In this document: positions 1 to 11,369 of the stretch, in pieces
Layout: every line of letters starts with the position of its first letter
Numbering within the stretch: the stretch's first letter is position 1
Assembly (NCBI GenBank): GCA_026018925.1
Contig: JAKSZU010000002.1
Location: 90,299,475 to 90,363,474, forward strand
Direction: 5' to 3'
DNA: 64,000 nt
From: Tupaia tana
Lineage: Eukaryota; Chordata; Mammalia; Scandentia; Tupaiidae
Made by a program: the position numbers and the translations under genes
The notes under the pieces: generated by a model
The model's database searches: none
Told to the model about the DNA's origin: nothing
Seen by the model: only the letters and a program-made list of their open reading frames with translations

Positions 1-253
1 GGACCAGCAGATGGTGTAATGGTTAAGTTGTTGGATTCCCACATAGTCGACACAAGTTTGAGTCAGGGACTCACAGCTTAAAACACACGGACAAGTATGT
101 GTATGTGCCCAAAATCCTGAGAGGAGAATGAAGGAGAAGCGATTGTGGCATGACCATGCCCCCTGGGTAGAGATTTCTTGCTTTCTGTCTCTCTGGTGAG
201 TGCATGTGCCCTATAGCAAAAATCTCTCTTTTGAGAAAGGGAAAGAAAAGGAT
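1..253 (+). repeat. tRNA-derived SINE, L-type
   Basis: Begins with the SINE head GGACCAGCAG at the window edge and runs through the tRNA-like head, the GAGGAGAATGAAGGAGAAG middle module and the end module CCCTATAGCAAAAATCTCT into an A/G-rich tail. The B box is decayed (AGTTTGAGTCA), so this is a moderately old copy. Its upstream TSD lies outside the window. Confidence 0.85.
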
Positions 254-1716
254 AACTTTTACATTTTGCATTCCAAAACTAAAGAAACTTGGTCTATTTA
301 AGAGCTAGATGGGACAGCCACTGAGCCTGACTGCGGGTTGCCACAGGCAGCACCACCCCCCCTTCAGTCCTGGGGCTGGGACCCTGAACTCCTCACATGC
401 TGGGGTCAGTGCAGGGGACCACAGTGATGAGAGCAAAATCCGCGGCCCTCTCGCAAACCCCGAGTGGCATGGGGTGACAGGTAGGCAGAGAGTATGTTAT
501 CCCATCCTTGGCTCACAGATTTATGGCAGAGAAGTTGGATTCCTTTATTCTCTTTGTAAAAGCAGCCATTGTCTTGAGTGTTACGCACCTCAGGGGGAGA
601 AACGACATCTCTAAATTCACTCTGCGTTATATAATAGAAGAAATAGATGACACATCAATGGAAGACTTGCAGGAAATGATGGTTGTGGCTCTTATATACA
701 GATTATTAGTTTGTTTCTATGAAGTAATTTGCATTTGGAGAGCAGAGTTACCCCAGCGAAGTTTCCGATAGGTCTTCCCATTGTGATGTGCCATCCATCA
801 GTGCTTACCGCACCAAGTCGGGTGTGCATGATTCTGCCCTCAAACATTAGCATTTCGACGACCACTGTATGAGCTCTGATCAAGAATTTTTCTATTGCTT
901 CATTTTTTTCCTGATTTCATCACACTGCTGTTTTTCAGCATAATTGAACAGCCTAGATGACATTGTGGTAGGAACCATCATGGTAAAAAGAAACAGTGTC
1001 AGATGATGCTCAGAAAAGTCCTGAACTCCACACTCCGGAATAATGACAAGACTAAATGATGTATCAAGGCCATCAGTTTCTCTGGATTACATTAATTGCT
1101 GATTTAGAAATTAAAGCAGTCATTTCCATGTGGTGCAGGTGACTAATTTGATAGTATTGATTTTACTTGAATGCCAAAGAATATTTCCAAAAGAAAAATG
1201 GATTAAATTCAAGTGTTAACATTTTAGAACAAAAACGAGGTAAGTGTTTTCATAATCAACAGTGGACAATAACACTTTAAGATCTAAAGCATTCGAATTT
1301 GCTGAACACCTTTTCATCTTTGAAATTTCCAATTGAAACTTTTAAAATTTATTTTGATGCATAAAACTTGTTTTGATGTTCCAAAAATGATGGAAAATGT
1401 CCTGTTATGTTTTGTGGACCCCTACATAACTCATCTTTTAGTTGACAGTTCTTAGGGAAATTGTTTTTTGTAGGGAGGGAGTTGGGACACAAGTTGAAGA
1501 AAGCATTGAGGTGTCACGTTCACTGGGAGATCTGACTGAGGCGGGCCTAGCAATTCCCTGACCTGAAGCTCCTAGGTCAGGGCCGCAGCTCACTGAGGTG
1601 AAGACACAACTTTATAGCTGTTCTCAATGCCTCATCATGTACCAGAAGAGGCCCAGGGGCAAGTTTTTCATGGTGATAAAAAGTATTAAGTCATGTTGCT
1701 ATATTACCATTGATTT

Positions 1717-1747
<31 letters not shown>

Positions 1748-2006
1748 AGAAAGGTAAGTTAGCGATTGCTTTTAACAGGGAGAGGAAGTGAATTTTTGTT
1801 GTAACCTGAACTTTCGGTTCACATGCAAGTATTTCCAGTGCCCCACATCAAACTAAATATGTGGGGAACGATGGCTTCATCCAGCTGTTGTGTTTTTACC
1901 ATTAAACAGTATTCCCAGGTTGTGTGCAGCGTGAATAAAGTATCAGTCCTTCTCAGTGTTCTCAGAGTGTGTGTAACTTCTGTCTGTATGTGACGCATTC
2001 ACGTAC
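254..2006. other. Unique non-coding DNA
   Basis: No gene or clear interspersed repeat seen. ORFs here are short, overlap each other and show no family features. A T-rich run at about 1717-1746 is the only simple repeat. Confidence 0.55.
1717..1746. repeat. T-rich homopolymer run
   Basis: About 30 bases almost entirely T. It could be the A-tail of an old minus-strand retroposon, but no recognisable body adjoins it. Confidence 0.7.
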
Positions 2007-2082
2007 TATAGGTTATCGGAAAAGTCATGATGTATTTCTGCATGGAAACAGAAAAAGGCATTGTGACTTCCCACAGCCTAAT
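2007..2082. mobile_element. Mariner-like MITE, copy 1
   Basis: A roughly 75-bp imperfect palindrome. The left end TAGGTTATCGGAAAAGTCA pairs with the reverse complement of the right end GTGACTTCCCACAGCCTA. The centre CTGCATGGAAACA is shared with copies at 3540, 13444 and 47458. TA dinucleotides flank it, as expected for Tc1/mariner. It is non-autonomous and has no transposase. Confidence 0.6.
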
Positions 2083-2360
2083 ACCTTCCTTTCCACGACT
2101 CTTGAAATGTAAGGAGTTACAAGAATCTGAATATGTCATGATTAACTCTAAATATTAGTAACCCATAAGATATTAGCAATTTTCCCATTATGGACTGTTC
2201 CTTGAAAGCAAGGGAGAGTATCATTTCCAGAGATTATTTTAGGTTCTTTAAGCTAGTTTGGGCCTACTGGGGTTAAAACGTTGAAGAAAGCATTAAAGTA
2301 ATGCTTTGGGTATTTCCTTTTCTTTTTATTTTTCTATTGAAGCAAAGCTATGAGGTTTTA

Positions 2361-2397
<37 letters not shown>

Positions 2398-3539
2398 CTT
2401 TTATTAGCTGTCTCAGCCGTGTTGAGATATACTTACTCTATTTATAATTTTAAGTTTTATTGGATTCTTAGGCATTCTTACCACCTCTGATATTTTCCCC
2501 AAAAAAGAAAAAAGCACTAAAGAATATTGCACAGTTCAAAATGAGAGTGCTTAAGGGATCCATCTAGATTTCGCTCTTGGTCTTAAATACAAGTACAAAT
2601 GCAAGACATTATCACTGCACCGATTTTTAAAGTAGGTTTTTCTTGGACATTAAAAACGGAAAAGAATCACATTTGCTGTCTATCGAAAATGTCACAATGT
2701 CCTAATATGTTTCTATTGTAACATTTTATAAACCATACTTTTCAAAATACTTTTATATTAAATCTGATGTTACAGAAAGCTTTTTAAGTATGTCAGAGTA
2801 CTAAGCAGATCATTCCCTTGTAATATGTGCGAAGACAGTATTATGGCCCTTCTTGTAAAAAAGAAAAACCTTCCATTTCTTTATGAGACTAGAAATTAGA
2901 CATTGTTACGTAAATGTGGCTCTTAGTGTACATTACAGAACTGGTGGGTGTACACTTTTCCCACTGTTGGGGGGTTCAAGTTGAAATATCCTACAATCTC
3001 GTAGCTCCAGAATGATTCATTTATCATTTTCACTTACATAATTGAATGGTTTTCCATCCAGGCTGTTTTTATTTATACAGTAAAACAAAAACCAACAAGT
3101 AGCTTGGTTTAATTTACGTTACACTTAAAATATTGCTCATTTCTTCTACAGGAGCCATTCAGGTCTATGTAGATTCATTCAGATCCAACTGCAGATTCAA
3201 GTTTCTTTCACCCTGCAAGATACAATGGAAATATTACTTTGTCTTTACGATAAAACCCAATCTCCTTCTACATACTAATTTGGCACTCACAGAAAATATT
3301 TTGATTCTCAAAGTTGAATGACAAAGCAGTGGGGGAAAAGAGAACCCCAGACCCTACTACCACATTTTTCTTGGAGCTGTGGGTGGGAGTCTCCTTTCTC
3401 AGAACATTTTCCTCTGTGTTATATCTTGTCTACAGAAGTTCTGATTTTCTATCTCAAAGTGTCAGTGGTCTTCATAGTACAAACAGTGTTTATCATTTTA
3501 CCAAGATAAAACAAGGGAACAAATATTAGACTCAAGTAC
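2083..3539. other. Unique AT-rich DNA with a GT microsatellite
   Basis: No gene or interspersed repeat recognised apart from the (GT)n tract near 2362. ORFs of 60-70 codons near 3.1-3.5 kb look like chance. Confidence 0.5.
2362..2394. repeat. (GT)n microsatellite
   Basis: About 15 GT units, with one GTGC interruption at the right end. Confidence 0.95.
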
Positions 3540-3621
3540 TATTGGGTCGTCAGAAAAGTTAAGGTGTGTTTTCCTGTTTTCCTATGCAAAAATGTGTCTT
3601 GAGTTTTCCGATGGCCCAATA
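3540..3621. mobile_element. Mariner-like MITE, copy 2
   Basis: Best preserved pair of ends. The left end ATTGGGTCGTCAGAAAAG mirrors the right end CTTTTCCGATGGCCCAAT closely, apart from a few changes. It is about 80 bp long with a CCTATGCAAAAATG centre. See copies at 2007, 13444 and 47458. Confidence 0.7.
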
Positions 3622-4035
3622 TTATCCATGAGCATGGTCTACATTAGCTCCACAGCACTGGATGTTCATTCAGACATATGGGAAATCTCAGTAGCCATCC
3701 CAAAGTGTCCTGAGTGACTGCTGTGCCTTAAGCAAAGTCTGGCATACGGTCTAAGCAATGTTGGTGTTGGAACCAGAGCTGGGTCCTGGCTAGGTGAGTG
3801 ACAGTAAGCTGTGCTTCTAGACTGTGCTGTGACTATAAGAACAAAGCCAGCACTTTGGGATAGTAAGCCTTGCTCTGCCAGTATTCTACAGTAACAAGTA
3901 TAGCCCACTGATGCTCCAATTTCATCCACATATTTAAAAATGCAAAATATGCATGATATCTGAGTGCCACTTTGTCCAAATTACAAAATGAGTCTTAGGT
4001 GTTAACTTATTCTTTTAAAGAAAAGAAAAGATTTG
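3622..4035. other. Unique non-coding DNA
   Basis: No recognisable repeat or gene. An 87-codon minus-strand ORF here has no family features and is probably chance. Confidence 0.5.
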
Positions 4036-4282
4036 GGAGCTATAAGGTGGCATAGTGGTTAAGGTGCTAGACTTCTATGAGGTCAACTCTGGTTCAAGTC
4101 CCATATCCAGCATCTTGAAACTCTTGCTGGGCACATGTGCATGCATGCCCAAAATCCCAGGAGGAGAATGGAAGAAAAGGGATTGTGGCATGGTCATCCC
4201 CTGTATGGGGTGATTACTCACTTCCCTATCACTGTCTCCAGGGAGCACACACATCCATGGGAAACACCTTAAAAAAAAAAAA
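4036..4282 (+). repeat. tRNA-derived SINE, L-type (old)
   Basis: Head GGTGGCATAGTGGTTAAGG, B box GGTTCAAGTCC, middle module GGAGGAGAATGGAAGAAAAG, CT-rich zone and an A12 tail near 4270-4281. Drift marks it as an older subfamily. Confidence 0.85.
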
Positions 4283-4696
4283 GGAATTTTTTTTCCCATC
4301 AATGATGTGTAAGTACTTCCAGCTGAAGGAAAGAAAAAGAAATTAAAAATGTACACTGTTTGTTTCCTTGAAGAGAATGGCTAAATAATAGTGGTTTCCT
4401 AAAATCTGATGTTTTGCATTTCAATTTCTTGCCCTTCCCTATGCCCAGGACCAGAGGTCTTATGCCACATGCTTGCCCACTGAAGCACCTCATTTCAAGT
4501 GGCGTGTGTATTTTCCTGATATAGTACCTGATGGCCCACCTATAAATAAAATTGAGCATTCTATTTTTAATAATTTGTATGCCAATTTGTATCCCTTGTC
4601 TGAATAAATAACCTAGTCACCATTGGGGGTGGGGAAGAGCTAGATGGGGCTTTACACATATCTTACCTGTCACTCGTTTTATAGAAAAATAAACCA
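4283..4696. other. Unique non-coding DNA
   Basis: Nothing recognised. Short minus-strand ORFs end in the adjoining SINE. Confidence 0.5.
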
Positions 4697-4981
4697 GGCC
4701 AGCAAGTTATATGGTGTTTAAGGTGCTGGATCTCATGTGGCTACTCTACACTTTGAGTCCCAGACCCAGTGGCCTGAAAAACACACGAGGTACATGTGTG
4801 TACTGCCCAAAATCCAAAGAGGAGAATGAGAGAATGGCAGAGAAGGGATTGTGGCGTGGCCATCCTCTTGGGAGGGATGGGTGATTTCTCACTCTCCCTC
4901 TGTCTCTGTCTCTATCTTTCTCCAGTGATCACACACAGCAGATGGCAAAAAATCTAAGTTAAAAAAAGAAAAAAAAAGAAA
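4697..4981 (+). repeat. tRNA-derived SINE, L-type (old)
   Basis: Head AGGCCAGCAAGTTATATGG, B box CTTTGAGTCCC, GAAGGGATTGTGGCGTGGCC in the middle module, CT-rich zone and an A-rich tail. The end module is degraded (GATGGCAAAAAATC). Confidence 0.85.
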
Positions 4982-5559
4982 CTAAAGTCCACTCTGGGAA
5001 AACTGTGTTAAGTTACATGGGACTAAAACCCAACTCCCCTCCCTCCTAACAGCCAGATTATCTAGTTTATCAGTGTAGGAATAGAACTTTTGATGTACAG
5101 TGCGCCTAGATCCTAAAGTTGCCTTGAAAATAAGTTACCCGTCCACTCGCCAAGTGAGAGACTGTTCTTGCCGGAGGATGTAAAGACTTACTGGAGCATC
5201 TGGAGGTCTTGACTCAGTTTCCCCCTTCCCTCTTCTGGAAGAGCTGTAGGGTTCTTTCTTCCCCTACAGAGGGACTCCAGGCTCCATCCTCACCTGCTAG
5301 GATATGAGCCATAGATCATCTCCAGTGCCCAGTCCATCATGAAGGGGTATAGTTTAAACTCCTAGAAAACCAGGTGACTGTCATTGCTCCCGTTTACTAA
5401 GGAGTTGTAGTCTGATTGAAATGCACAAAGAGAAAGACTCAGATGAGAGTCAGGTGAGACAAAGGAAGGGCTCCGCTAATACGTGACTCGCAGGCAATGC
5501 TGGGACCCTTCTTCCCTAGAGGCCTTCAAGTGTAGTAATGCCAATAAAGGTTGAGAGTC
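4982..5559. other. Unique non-coding DNA
   Basis: No ORF or repeat that I can support. Confidence 0.45.
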
Positions 5560-5895
5560 TTATCCAAAATGCTTGGGAGCAGAAGAATTTCCGATTTGAG
5601 TGTGTGTGTGTGGAGGGGGGATTTTGGAATATTTTCATATCCATAGGGAAATATCTTAGAGAAAGGAACCAAATCTATACCTGAAATTCACTTGTTTCAT
5701 ATCCATCTTATGTACATAGCCTCAAGGAAATGATATGCACCATTTGGCTTTTGCAGCATTTTGACCGCAACCCATCACATAAGGTTAAATATGGACATTT
5801 GCACTTGGGGCATCGTGTTGTGCTGAAAAAGTTTCAGATTTTGGAGCATTTTAGATTTCAGATTTTCGGATTAGGGATGCTCAATCTGTACTTAT
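5560..5895 (+). mobile_element. Old palindromic DNA transposon fossil
   Basis: The left end reads ATCCAAAATGCTTGGGAGCA. The right part carries the iterated phrase CAGATTTTCGGATTAGGGATGCTCAA with AAAAAGTTTCAGATTTTGG before it. This phrase set is typical of a widespread mammalian DNA transposon family whose name I cannot give securely. An 81-codon ORF here is chance. Confidence 0.5.
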
Positions 5896-6982
5896 TTGCC
5901 TTGGCTGTTATAGTAAAATTCTACCTGGAGCTGGAAGATGGAATAAATGACAGTTTTAAGTTCTTAAGTTTCTGACAAACCTGAGACTGCATTTCTTTCA
6001 TGTTAATGAGAAGCTGGGGGAGGGAGCAGAGGCCTCCCGCACCCACCAGCAGCAGTGGAGAAGGTGGGAGGTTCGAGCATTAGAGATTAGGAACAGCAGC
6101 GCTGACTCAGTCTCTCCCTGTCATCCTCTTCATCTGGAACTTCCAAACTTGCATCTTTCAGGTTTCCCAGAAGTAGGGTGACAATTCCTAAACCAATTTA
6201 CTTTGAGCTCAAAATCCATGACATACGTGTCTGTTTGTAGGACTCCTCTCAGCTCTGTATCAATCCATTGGTATCCCTGTTTCTGGAACTCTGCTTATTC
6301 CATTCTGTGATTGAGAATCACTTATTTACATGCTTGTCTCCTAGGAGACAGGAAAGCCTTTGAGGATGGAAATGATACAATCATGGTTCATGGACTGCAG
6401 CCTTGTTACAATCTGCCATCCTTTGTGTAGTGTCTCTTTCTCTTGAAAAATAAATGCAATTGTACTATTTTAAGGATTCAAATAGAATTTGGTATATTTA
6501 AATAGTAAATATTTGTTCAAGTGCAATTTTGTTATAACACTACCCAGAATTTTACAGAATTTTTTCAGGTGGTTTGTGACATTTATTATTGGAAGAAAGG
6601 CCTGATAGGGACCACTTAACTCTTCCATGCCAGAAGCAAAGGCTCTCATCAGTCAGCAGGATGGGGAAGGAACTGGCAACCCTCTGCTCTATCTATACCA
6701 GGTCCACATCTTTGAGGGCCAACATTCTACCTACCACACTCACACTGCAGCATGAAAACTATTCCAACCAGCACTCTGCTGGGCACAGAAGTCACTGTGT
6801 CTGGCTCTCACACAAGTGGCCATGCACCTACATTACCCTGAGAGCAAAGCTCTTCTTAAACTTTGTACCCTCATCAGACCACTCACTTGCCTCACCCTAG
6901 ACTCGGCCGTGACCTTCTATTAACTAACAATTCACTTTGGGACCTTTCTCCTCACCTGGTGCTGGTCTCATTATATGGACTA
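5896..6982. other. Unique non-coding DNA
   Basis: A 103-codon plus-strand ORF at 6589-6900 has no visible domain, signal or splice context and is treated as chance. Nothing else recognised. Confidence 0.45.
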
Positions 6983-7167
6983 GGGCCATGGTTCTGCAAA
7001 TATGACCCTGCACCAGCCATGCCAACATCACCAAGGGACCTGTAAGAAAGGTAGATCCTCAGGTCTCAGCTCAGCCCTGCTGAATCGGACACTCGGGATG
7101 GAGGGAGACCAGTCATCCGTGTTCTCCTCTAAGTGGTTCTGATGCCAACCTAAATTTGATAGCTATG
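6983..7167 (-). mobile_element. MER5A-like hAT MITE fossil
   Basis: The order GGTTCTGCAAATATGACCCTGC, CATCACCAAGGGACCTG, CCTGCTGAATCGG and TGGTTCTGATGCCA follows the MER5A layout: a near-palindromic internally deleted Charlie/hAT element. Strongly diverged, as expected for a pan-placental fossil. Orientation is given relative to the copy at 18410. Confidence 0.6.
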
Positions 7168-7416
7168 GATATGGAGTTGGGGATAAGGGTATTTATTGAT
7201 TGTTTGAATGTTTGTTCAGTTTTCTGAATGTGAATCTTCTGGAGCCACTGCCTGTCACCCCATCAAGTACTCCACCAACTGCAGCCTAAAAACAGCTGGT
7301 ATCCCCATCCCTACTAGTTCAAGTTCCTGGATTACTATAATCCAGAAACCAGAATCAGAGCCCTAAACTCTCACTTATCTAGGAGAAAGTTCAGGATGTA
7401 TAAAGAAAGGCAAGAT

Positions 7417-7540
7417 GGGCCAGCCTTGTTGCCTAGTGGTTAAGGGAGCCAGATCCCACATGGCTGACTATGATTCAAATCTCAGTCCCTACAGCTTAAA
7501 AATCATGCCAGACACATGTGCAATTAAAAAAAAGAAGAAG
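7417..7540 (+). repeat. tRNA-derived SINE, truncated
   Basis: The head GGGCCAGCCTTGTTGCC, GGTTAAGGGAGCCAGATCCC and a decayed B box GATTCAAATCTC are present. The body stops after ACACATGTGCAATT and passes into an A/G tail, so the middle and end modules are missing. Confidence 0.75.
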
Positions 7541-7587
7541 GTGAGAAAAATTGAGGGAGTTTAGTGTAAAAATAAAAAAGAAGATTA

Positions 7588-7856
7588 GGATCAACAGATG
7601 GCGTAATGGTTACGTCACTGGACTCCCATGTAATCGATCACAGTTTGAGTCCCAGACCTGGCAACTTAAACTCATGCTGGGTAGGTGTGTGTGCACGCCC
7701 AAAATCCTGAGAGGAGAATAGAGAGAAGGGATTGCAGTGTGGCCATCCCCCCATGAGGTGATTTCTCTCTTTCTGTCTCTCTGTCTCTCTCTATCTCTCC
7801 AGCAAGCACATGCACTCTATAGCAAAAATCTCTCCATAAAAAAGAGAGAGAGAGAA
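7588..7856 (+). repeat. tRNA-derived SINE, L-type
   Basis: Complete copy: head GGATCAACAGATGGCGTAATGG, B box AGTTTGAGTCC, middle module, CT repeat and the end module CTCTATAGCAAAAATCTCTCC, followed by (GA)n in place of a pure A tail. Confidence 0.9.
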
Positions 7857-8254
7857 GGTTACGGAGGGACATAATCTATGACTTCAGATATTTTAAGGAC
7901 CATTATGTAGAAGACATAAAGTTATTCTTTATAAATTAGAAGCAGTACCAATAGATCAAAAGTTACAGAGGATTTATGCCAAATGATAAGAAAGAACACT
8001 CTGACAATCACAAGTACACGTGGACACAGGGAATGGGCTGCCTGGGGGGTGATGGTGGCCCCTCACCACTCACACTCAGAAGGCCACAGGACTCTTGTCA
8101 AGGACTTGGGAGAGGAACTTGATGATAAGACAAGAATTGCCCTGGATCACCTTAGTCTCTTCTCCCATTGTGTAATCTCAATACCTTATAGGTCAGAGCT
8201 CTTCAACACACATACGAAGAGAGAAAGAGGGACGAAGTGAACTGATCACAATCT
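7857..8254. other. Unique non-coding DNA
   Basis: Nothing recognised. An 85-codon ORF at 7983-8240 lacks any domain. Confidence 0.45.
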
Positions 8255-8440
8255 CAAAGCATGCAATCCTGAACACTGTAATCTCAAACCTTGAATTATT
8301 GAAAGATCAAAACCCCTAGCATGTGAAATCCCTAGTGTCTAAAATTTTTTTAAAAAGTCGTAATTCCAAAAAATTAAAATCCTGAATGTTGAAATCCTAA
8401 AAACCAAAATCTGGAAAACCACGATTTCCACTGAAAAAGA
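8255..8440 (-). mobile_element. Iterated AT-rich block, left arm of an inverted pair
   Basis: The reverse strand repeats short phrases of the type CAGGATTTNNNTTTTGGAATT. It matches the style of the block at 10030-10165 in opposite orientation. This suggests the two ends of an old palindromic DNA transposon later filled by SINEs. Family not identified. Confidence 0.4.
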
Positions 8441-8474
8441 AAAGTATGTACAGAAGGGTAGAAAACTGAACTCC

Positions 8475-8665
8475 AGGTGCAGCCTCCGTGGCACAGTGGT
8501 AGTGCAATGCTCTGCAATGCTGGAAGCCATATGCAGAATCTGAGCTCGAGTCCCCATGCACACGCCCATGGTCCCTGCAGCTGGGAAGGCTGAGGGGGAG
8601 GGTTGTGCCACGAGACCCTGTTGGGGGTGCTTGTCTCTCTCTCCCCCAAATACATAAACTTTAGG
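8475..8665 (+). repeat. tRNA-related SINE, C-type
   Basis: Head GTGCAGCCTCCGTGGCACAG with GGTAGTGCAATGCTC and a B-box-like GAGCTCGAGTCCCC. It then has its own body: GCTGGGAAGGCTGAGGGGG and CCTGTTGGGGGTGCTT. The body matches 21648-21837 rather than the L-type, so it is a separate family. Confidence 0.6.
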
Positions 8666-8950
8666 GGCCAGCAAATGGCATAGTGGTTATGTTGCTAGAT
8701 TCCCACATGGCCAACCACAGTTCAAGTCCTAGACCTGGTGGCTTGAAACTTAAGCTGGGCGCATGTGCATGCATACCCAAGATCCCAGGAGGAGAAGGAG
8801 GAGAAAGGATTGTAGCATGGCCATCCCCAGAGGGGGAGGGGAATTTCTCACTTTCCCTCTCATCGCCTCTGTCTCTCCCCCCACCCTAGCACCGCCCCCC
8901 TACAAGCCACACACCCTAGGGCAGAAACCTCTATTAAAAAATAAATAAAC
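8666..8950 (+). repeat. tRNA-derived SINE, L-type
   Basis: Head GGGCCAGCAAATGGCATAG, B box AGTTCAAGTCC and middle module GGAGGAGAAAGGATTGTAGC. The end region is altered to a C-rich CCCCCCTACAAGCC before GGCAGAAACCTC and an AAATAAATAAAC tail. The next SINE inserted directly in that tail. Confidence 0.85.
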
Positions 8951-8953
8951 TTT

Positions 8954-9228
8954 GGGACCAGCAGTTAGCATAATGGTTATGTCACTGGACTCCCATGTAG
9001 TCGACTGTGGTTCGAGTTCTGGGCCTGGTGGCTTAAACTCATGCCGGGTGCGTGTGCATGCATGCCCAGGATCCCAAGAGGAGAGTGGAGGAGAGGGATT
9101 GCAGTGTGGCCATCCCCCCTGGTGGGTGATTTCTCACTTTCTGTCTCTCTGTCTCTCTCTGTCTTTCTGGCGAGCGCACATGCCCTATAGCAAAAACCTC
9201 TCAAATAAATAAATTTTAAACAAAAAGA
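8954..9228 (+). repeat. tRNA-derived SINE, L-type
   Basis: Head GGGACCAGCAGTTAGCATAATGG, B box GGTTCGAGTTC and a complete body ending CCCTATAGCAAAAACCTCTC with an AAATAAATAAATTTT tail. The near repeat of AAATAAACTTT and AAATAAATTTT around it fits a TSD formed in the A-rich tail of the preceding SINE. Confidence 0.9.
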
Positions 9229-9374
9229 AAGCAAGCTGAATTCTGGGAAAGGGATTAGTGCAGTTGGGTTGTACAAGGGTAGTTGCACTGTGTTAGGCAG
9301 AATATTACCTTGTTATTGTCTTTATCCAGAAATCAAGTATGGTTTAGGAAGTTGTATATGGGTGCCAAGTTGAC

Positions 9375-9795
9375 ATAAGGTGGATTTACGATGGTGAAAT
9401 TTTGGGGTTAACTTGACTGGATGAAGAAATACCTAGACACCTGGCAAAGCATTATTCTGATCTGTCTATGAGAGGGATTCCAGAGGAGACGAGTGTGTGA
9501 GTCTGAGTGGATGAGGTGGACAAGATCCACCCTCAATGTGGATGGGCACCATCCACTCAGCCAGATGCCCAGAGAGTACCAGTACAGGTGAATGGAGCTC
9601 TCTGAGAGCCGGGACAGACTTTCTTCTGCTTCCTGGGACATCAGAACTCCAGGCTCGCCTACTTTGGATTCCAGGACTTACACCGGTCACCCACCCCCAG
9701 CCCCAGGGTATTTCAGATGACCACAGTTCCGAACCCTACTGCATGCAGTTACCAAGCACAGTGATGCGGCTTACACATTTCACATTCTGACCTGT
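9375..9795 (+). repeat. Ancient mammalian interspersed repeat
   Basis: The phrases GGTTAACTTGACTGGATGAAG, TACCAGTACAGGTG, CCACCCTCAATGTGGATGGGC, CCATCCACTCAG and TGGGACATCAGAACTCC follow a common old mammalian repeat consensus (probably an ancient L1M-type 3' end). I cannot fix the subfamily. ORFs inside are shadows. Confidence 0.5.
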
Positions 9796-10029
9796 TTATT
9801 TATGAATATGGTTCATCTGCTCATAACGGTTACATCTGTGTGACTGCCAGTAGTATATCATCAGTAGTATACCTGGATGTTTATGCTTGCAAAAACATCT
9901 ACGTGATTATTGCCTATTTTATTACGTCTAGCAGCCTATGAGGTATTGTGTCGTGTTTTCATGCGTTTCTCAAGTAAGTTCCCTTTAAAAACATAAATAA
10001 ATGTCCTATGAGGAATTTTAAATTATTTT

Positions 10030-10165
10030 TTTCCAGAATTATATTTTCAAGACTTGAATATTTCAGCATTTTAGACTTTAGAGATTTTGATCTTTGGGAA
10101 TTTAGGAATTTTGATCATTTGGGATTATGGCATCTGGGAATTGTGTCTTTCAGGATTGTGGCCCA
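10030..10165 (+). mobile_element. Iterated AT-rich block, right arm of an inverted pair
   Basis: Short phrases such as GAGATTTTGATCTTTGGG and GGAATTTTGATCATTTGGG repeat in tandem and end with CAGGATTGTGGCCCAAACC. It mirrors the block at 8255-8440. Confidence 0.4.
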
Positions 10166-10283
10166 AACCTAGACAGACAGAGGGAAGAAGGGACAATGGG
10201 AATCACCCATAAAGTATTTGTATCGTGATTACTATATTTGGTCATTATTTATTTTTATTATAAAACATCAAGTTCACCTTCTT

Positions 10284-10560
10284 CGGCCAGCTCCATGGTG
10301 CAGTGGTAGTGTGCAACTCAGGAGAAGCAGGATCTCACGTGATGACTGCGGTTCAAATCCCCAGCCCAGTCAGCCCAGGACACACCAGGCCCCCAAGCAA
10401 GCACCCAAGATCTGTTTGGTTGAAGGGCTGGAGGAGGGAAATTAAGGCATCCCAGAGCTTGTGGAAGGTCCTCTCTCTCTCTCTCACTCTTTCTCTCACG
10501 TATGTCCACATGCCCTATCATGAATAAAGAAAGATAATTTACTAAAAATTTAAAAAAAAC
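10284..10560 (+). repeat. tRNA-related SINE, C-type/L-type relative
   Basis: Head GGCCAGCTCCATGGTGCAG with GGTAGTGTGCAACTC, B box GGTTCAAATCCCC, a distinct body (CAAGCACCCAAGATCTG), a CT-rich zone, CATGCCCTATCATGAATAAAG and an A-rich tail. The head resembles C-type while the end resembles L-type. Confidence 0.65.
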
Positions 10561-10954
10561 ACTTTTTTACGATCACCTTCCTACTCTGCGTTGAATTAGC
10601 TTGCTGTTCCATTTTACAATTAATGTGCATCTGTGAGCACACATAAACTCTGACTGGGAGAAGCAAAGCGGTGGTTCACTAATTTATATGATGTATGCAA
10701 GTAAGCTCCAGGAGCCAAGCCCTGCAAAGTAAGTGTGCAAATATAGGAGTCAAGATGCGAATGGCTTCTGTACTGAGGTGATCAGGCTGATTTGAGACTT
10801 GGCCTGGTAGGCAGTTCCCTAAGACGGAGATCCCAAGTAGATAAAAATTAAGAGCAGGGCTGGGCTCAGAAAGGTGTGATGATTAATCCAGAGGCAGAAA
10901 ATGAAATCTACTAATTTTAGGTTCATATTCCTTTTCTGCTTTTTCCCAAATAAC
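10561..10954. other. Unique non-coding DNA
   Basis: Nothing recognised. Confidence 0.45.
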
Positions 10955-11163
10955 TTTTTAAATAATTATTTAATTTAATTTATTATTATTAATATTATTA
11001 ATATTGTTATTATTTTAATTTAGTACAGGGCACATGTGCTCACCAGAGAGAGACAGAAAGAGAGAGGGAAAGAGACAAAGCAAGCCACCAGGTCTGGGAC
11101 TCAAACCGTGGTTGACCATGTGGGAGTCCAGTGCCTTAACCACCACACCACCTGCTGGCCCCT
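10955..11163 (-). repeat. tRNA-derived SINE, S-type
   Basis: The reverse strand begins GGGGCCAGCAGGTGGTGTGG and has a B box GGTTTGAGTCC, then goes straight from GGTGGCTTG into the CT-rich zone. It ends GGTGAGCACATGTGCCC followed by a long AT-rich tail. The middle module is absent. Confidence 0.85.
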
Positions 11164-11333
11164 TCCCAAATGACTTACAGACCTTGCTTCTTTTTTTAAA
11201 TTTCTTTTCCTCTGTCCCTACTACCAATAATCTTGTAGCCATATCTTCTGTAACCCCTTACCACATTCTAGAAAACATTGCTTTAATCCATTTCATTAAT
11301 GCTGTTAAAAATAAGAAGAAAAGATAGACTTGA

Positions 11334-11369
<36 letters not shown>

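Noticed and set aside
11034-11327. 97-codon ORF
   Set aside because: Starts inside an S-type SINE in reverse and has no conserved content.
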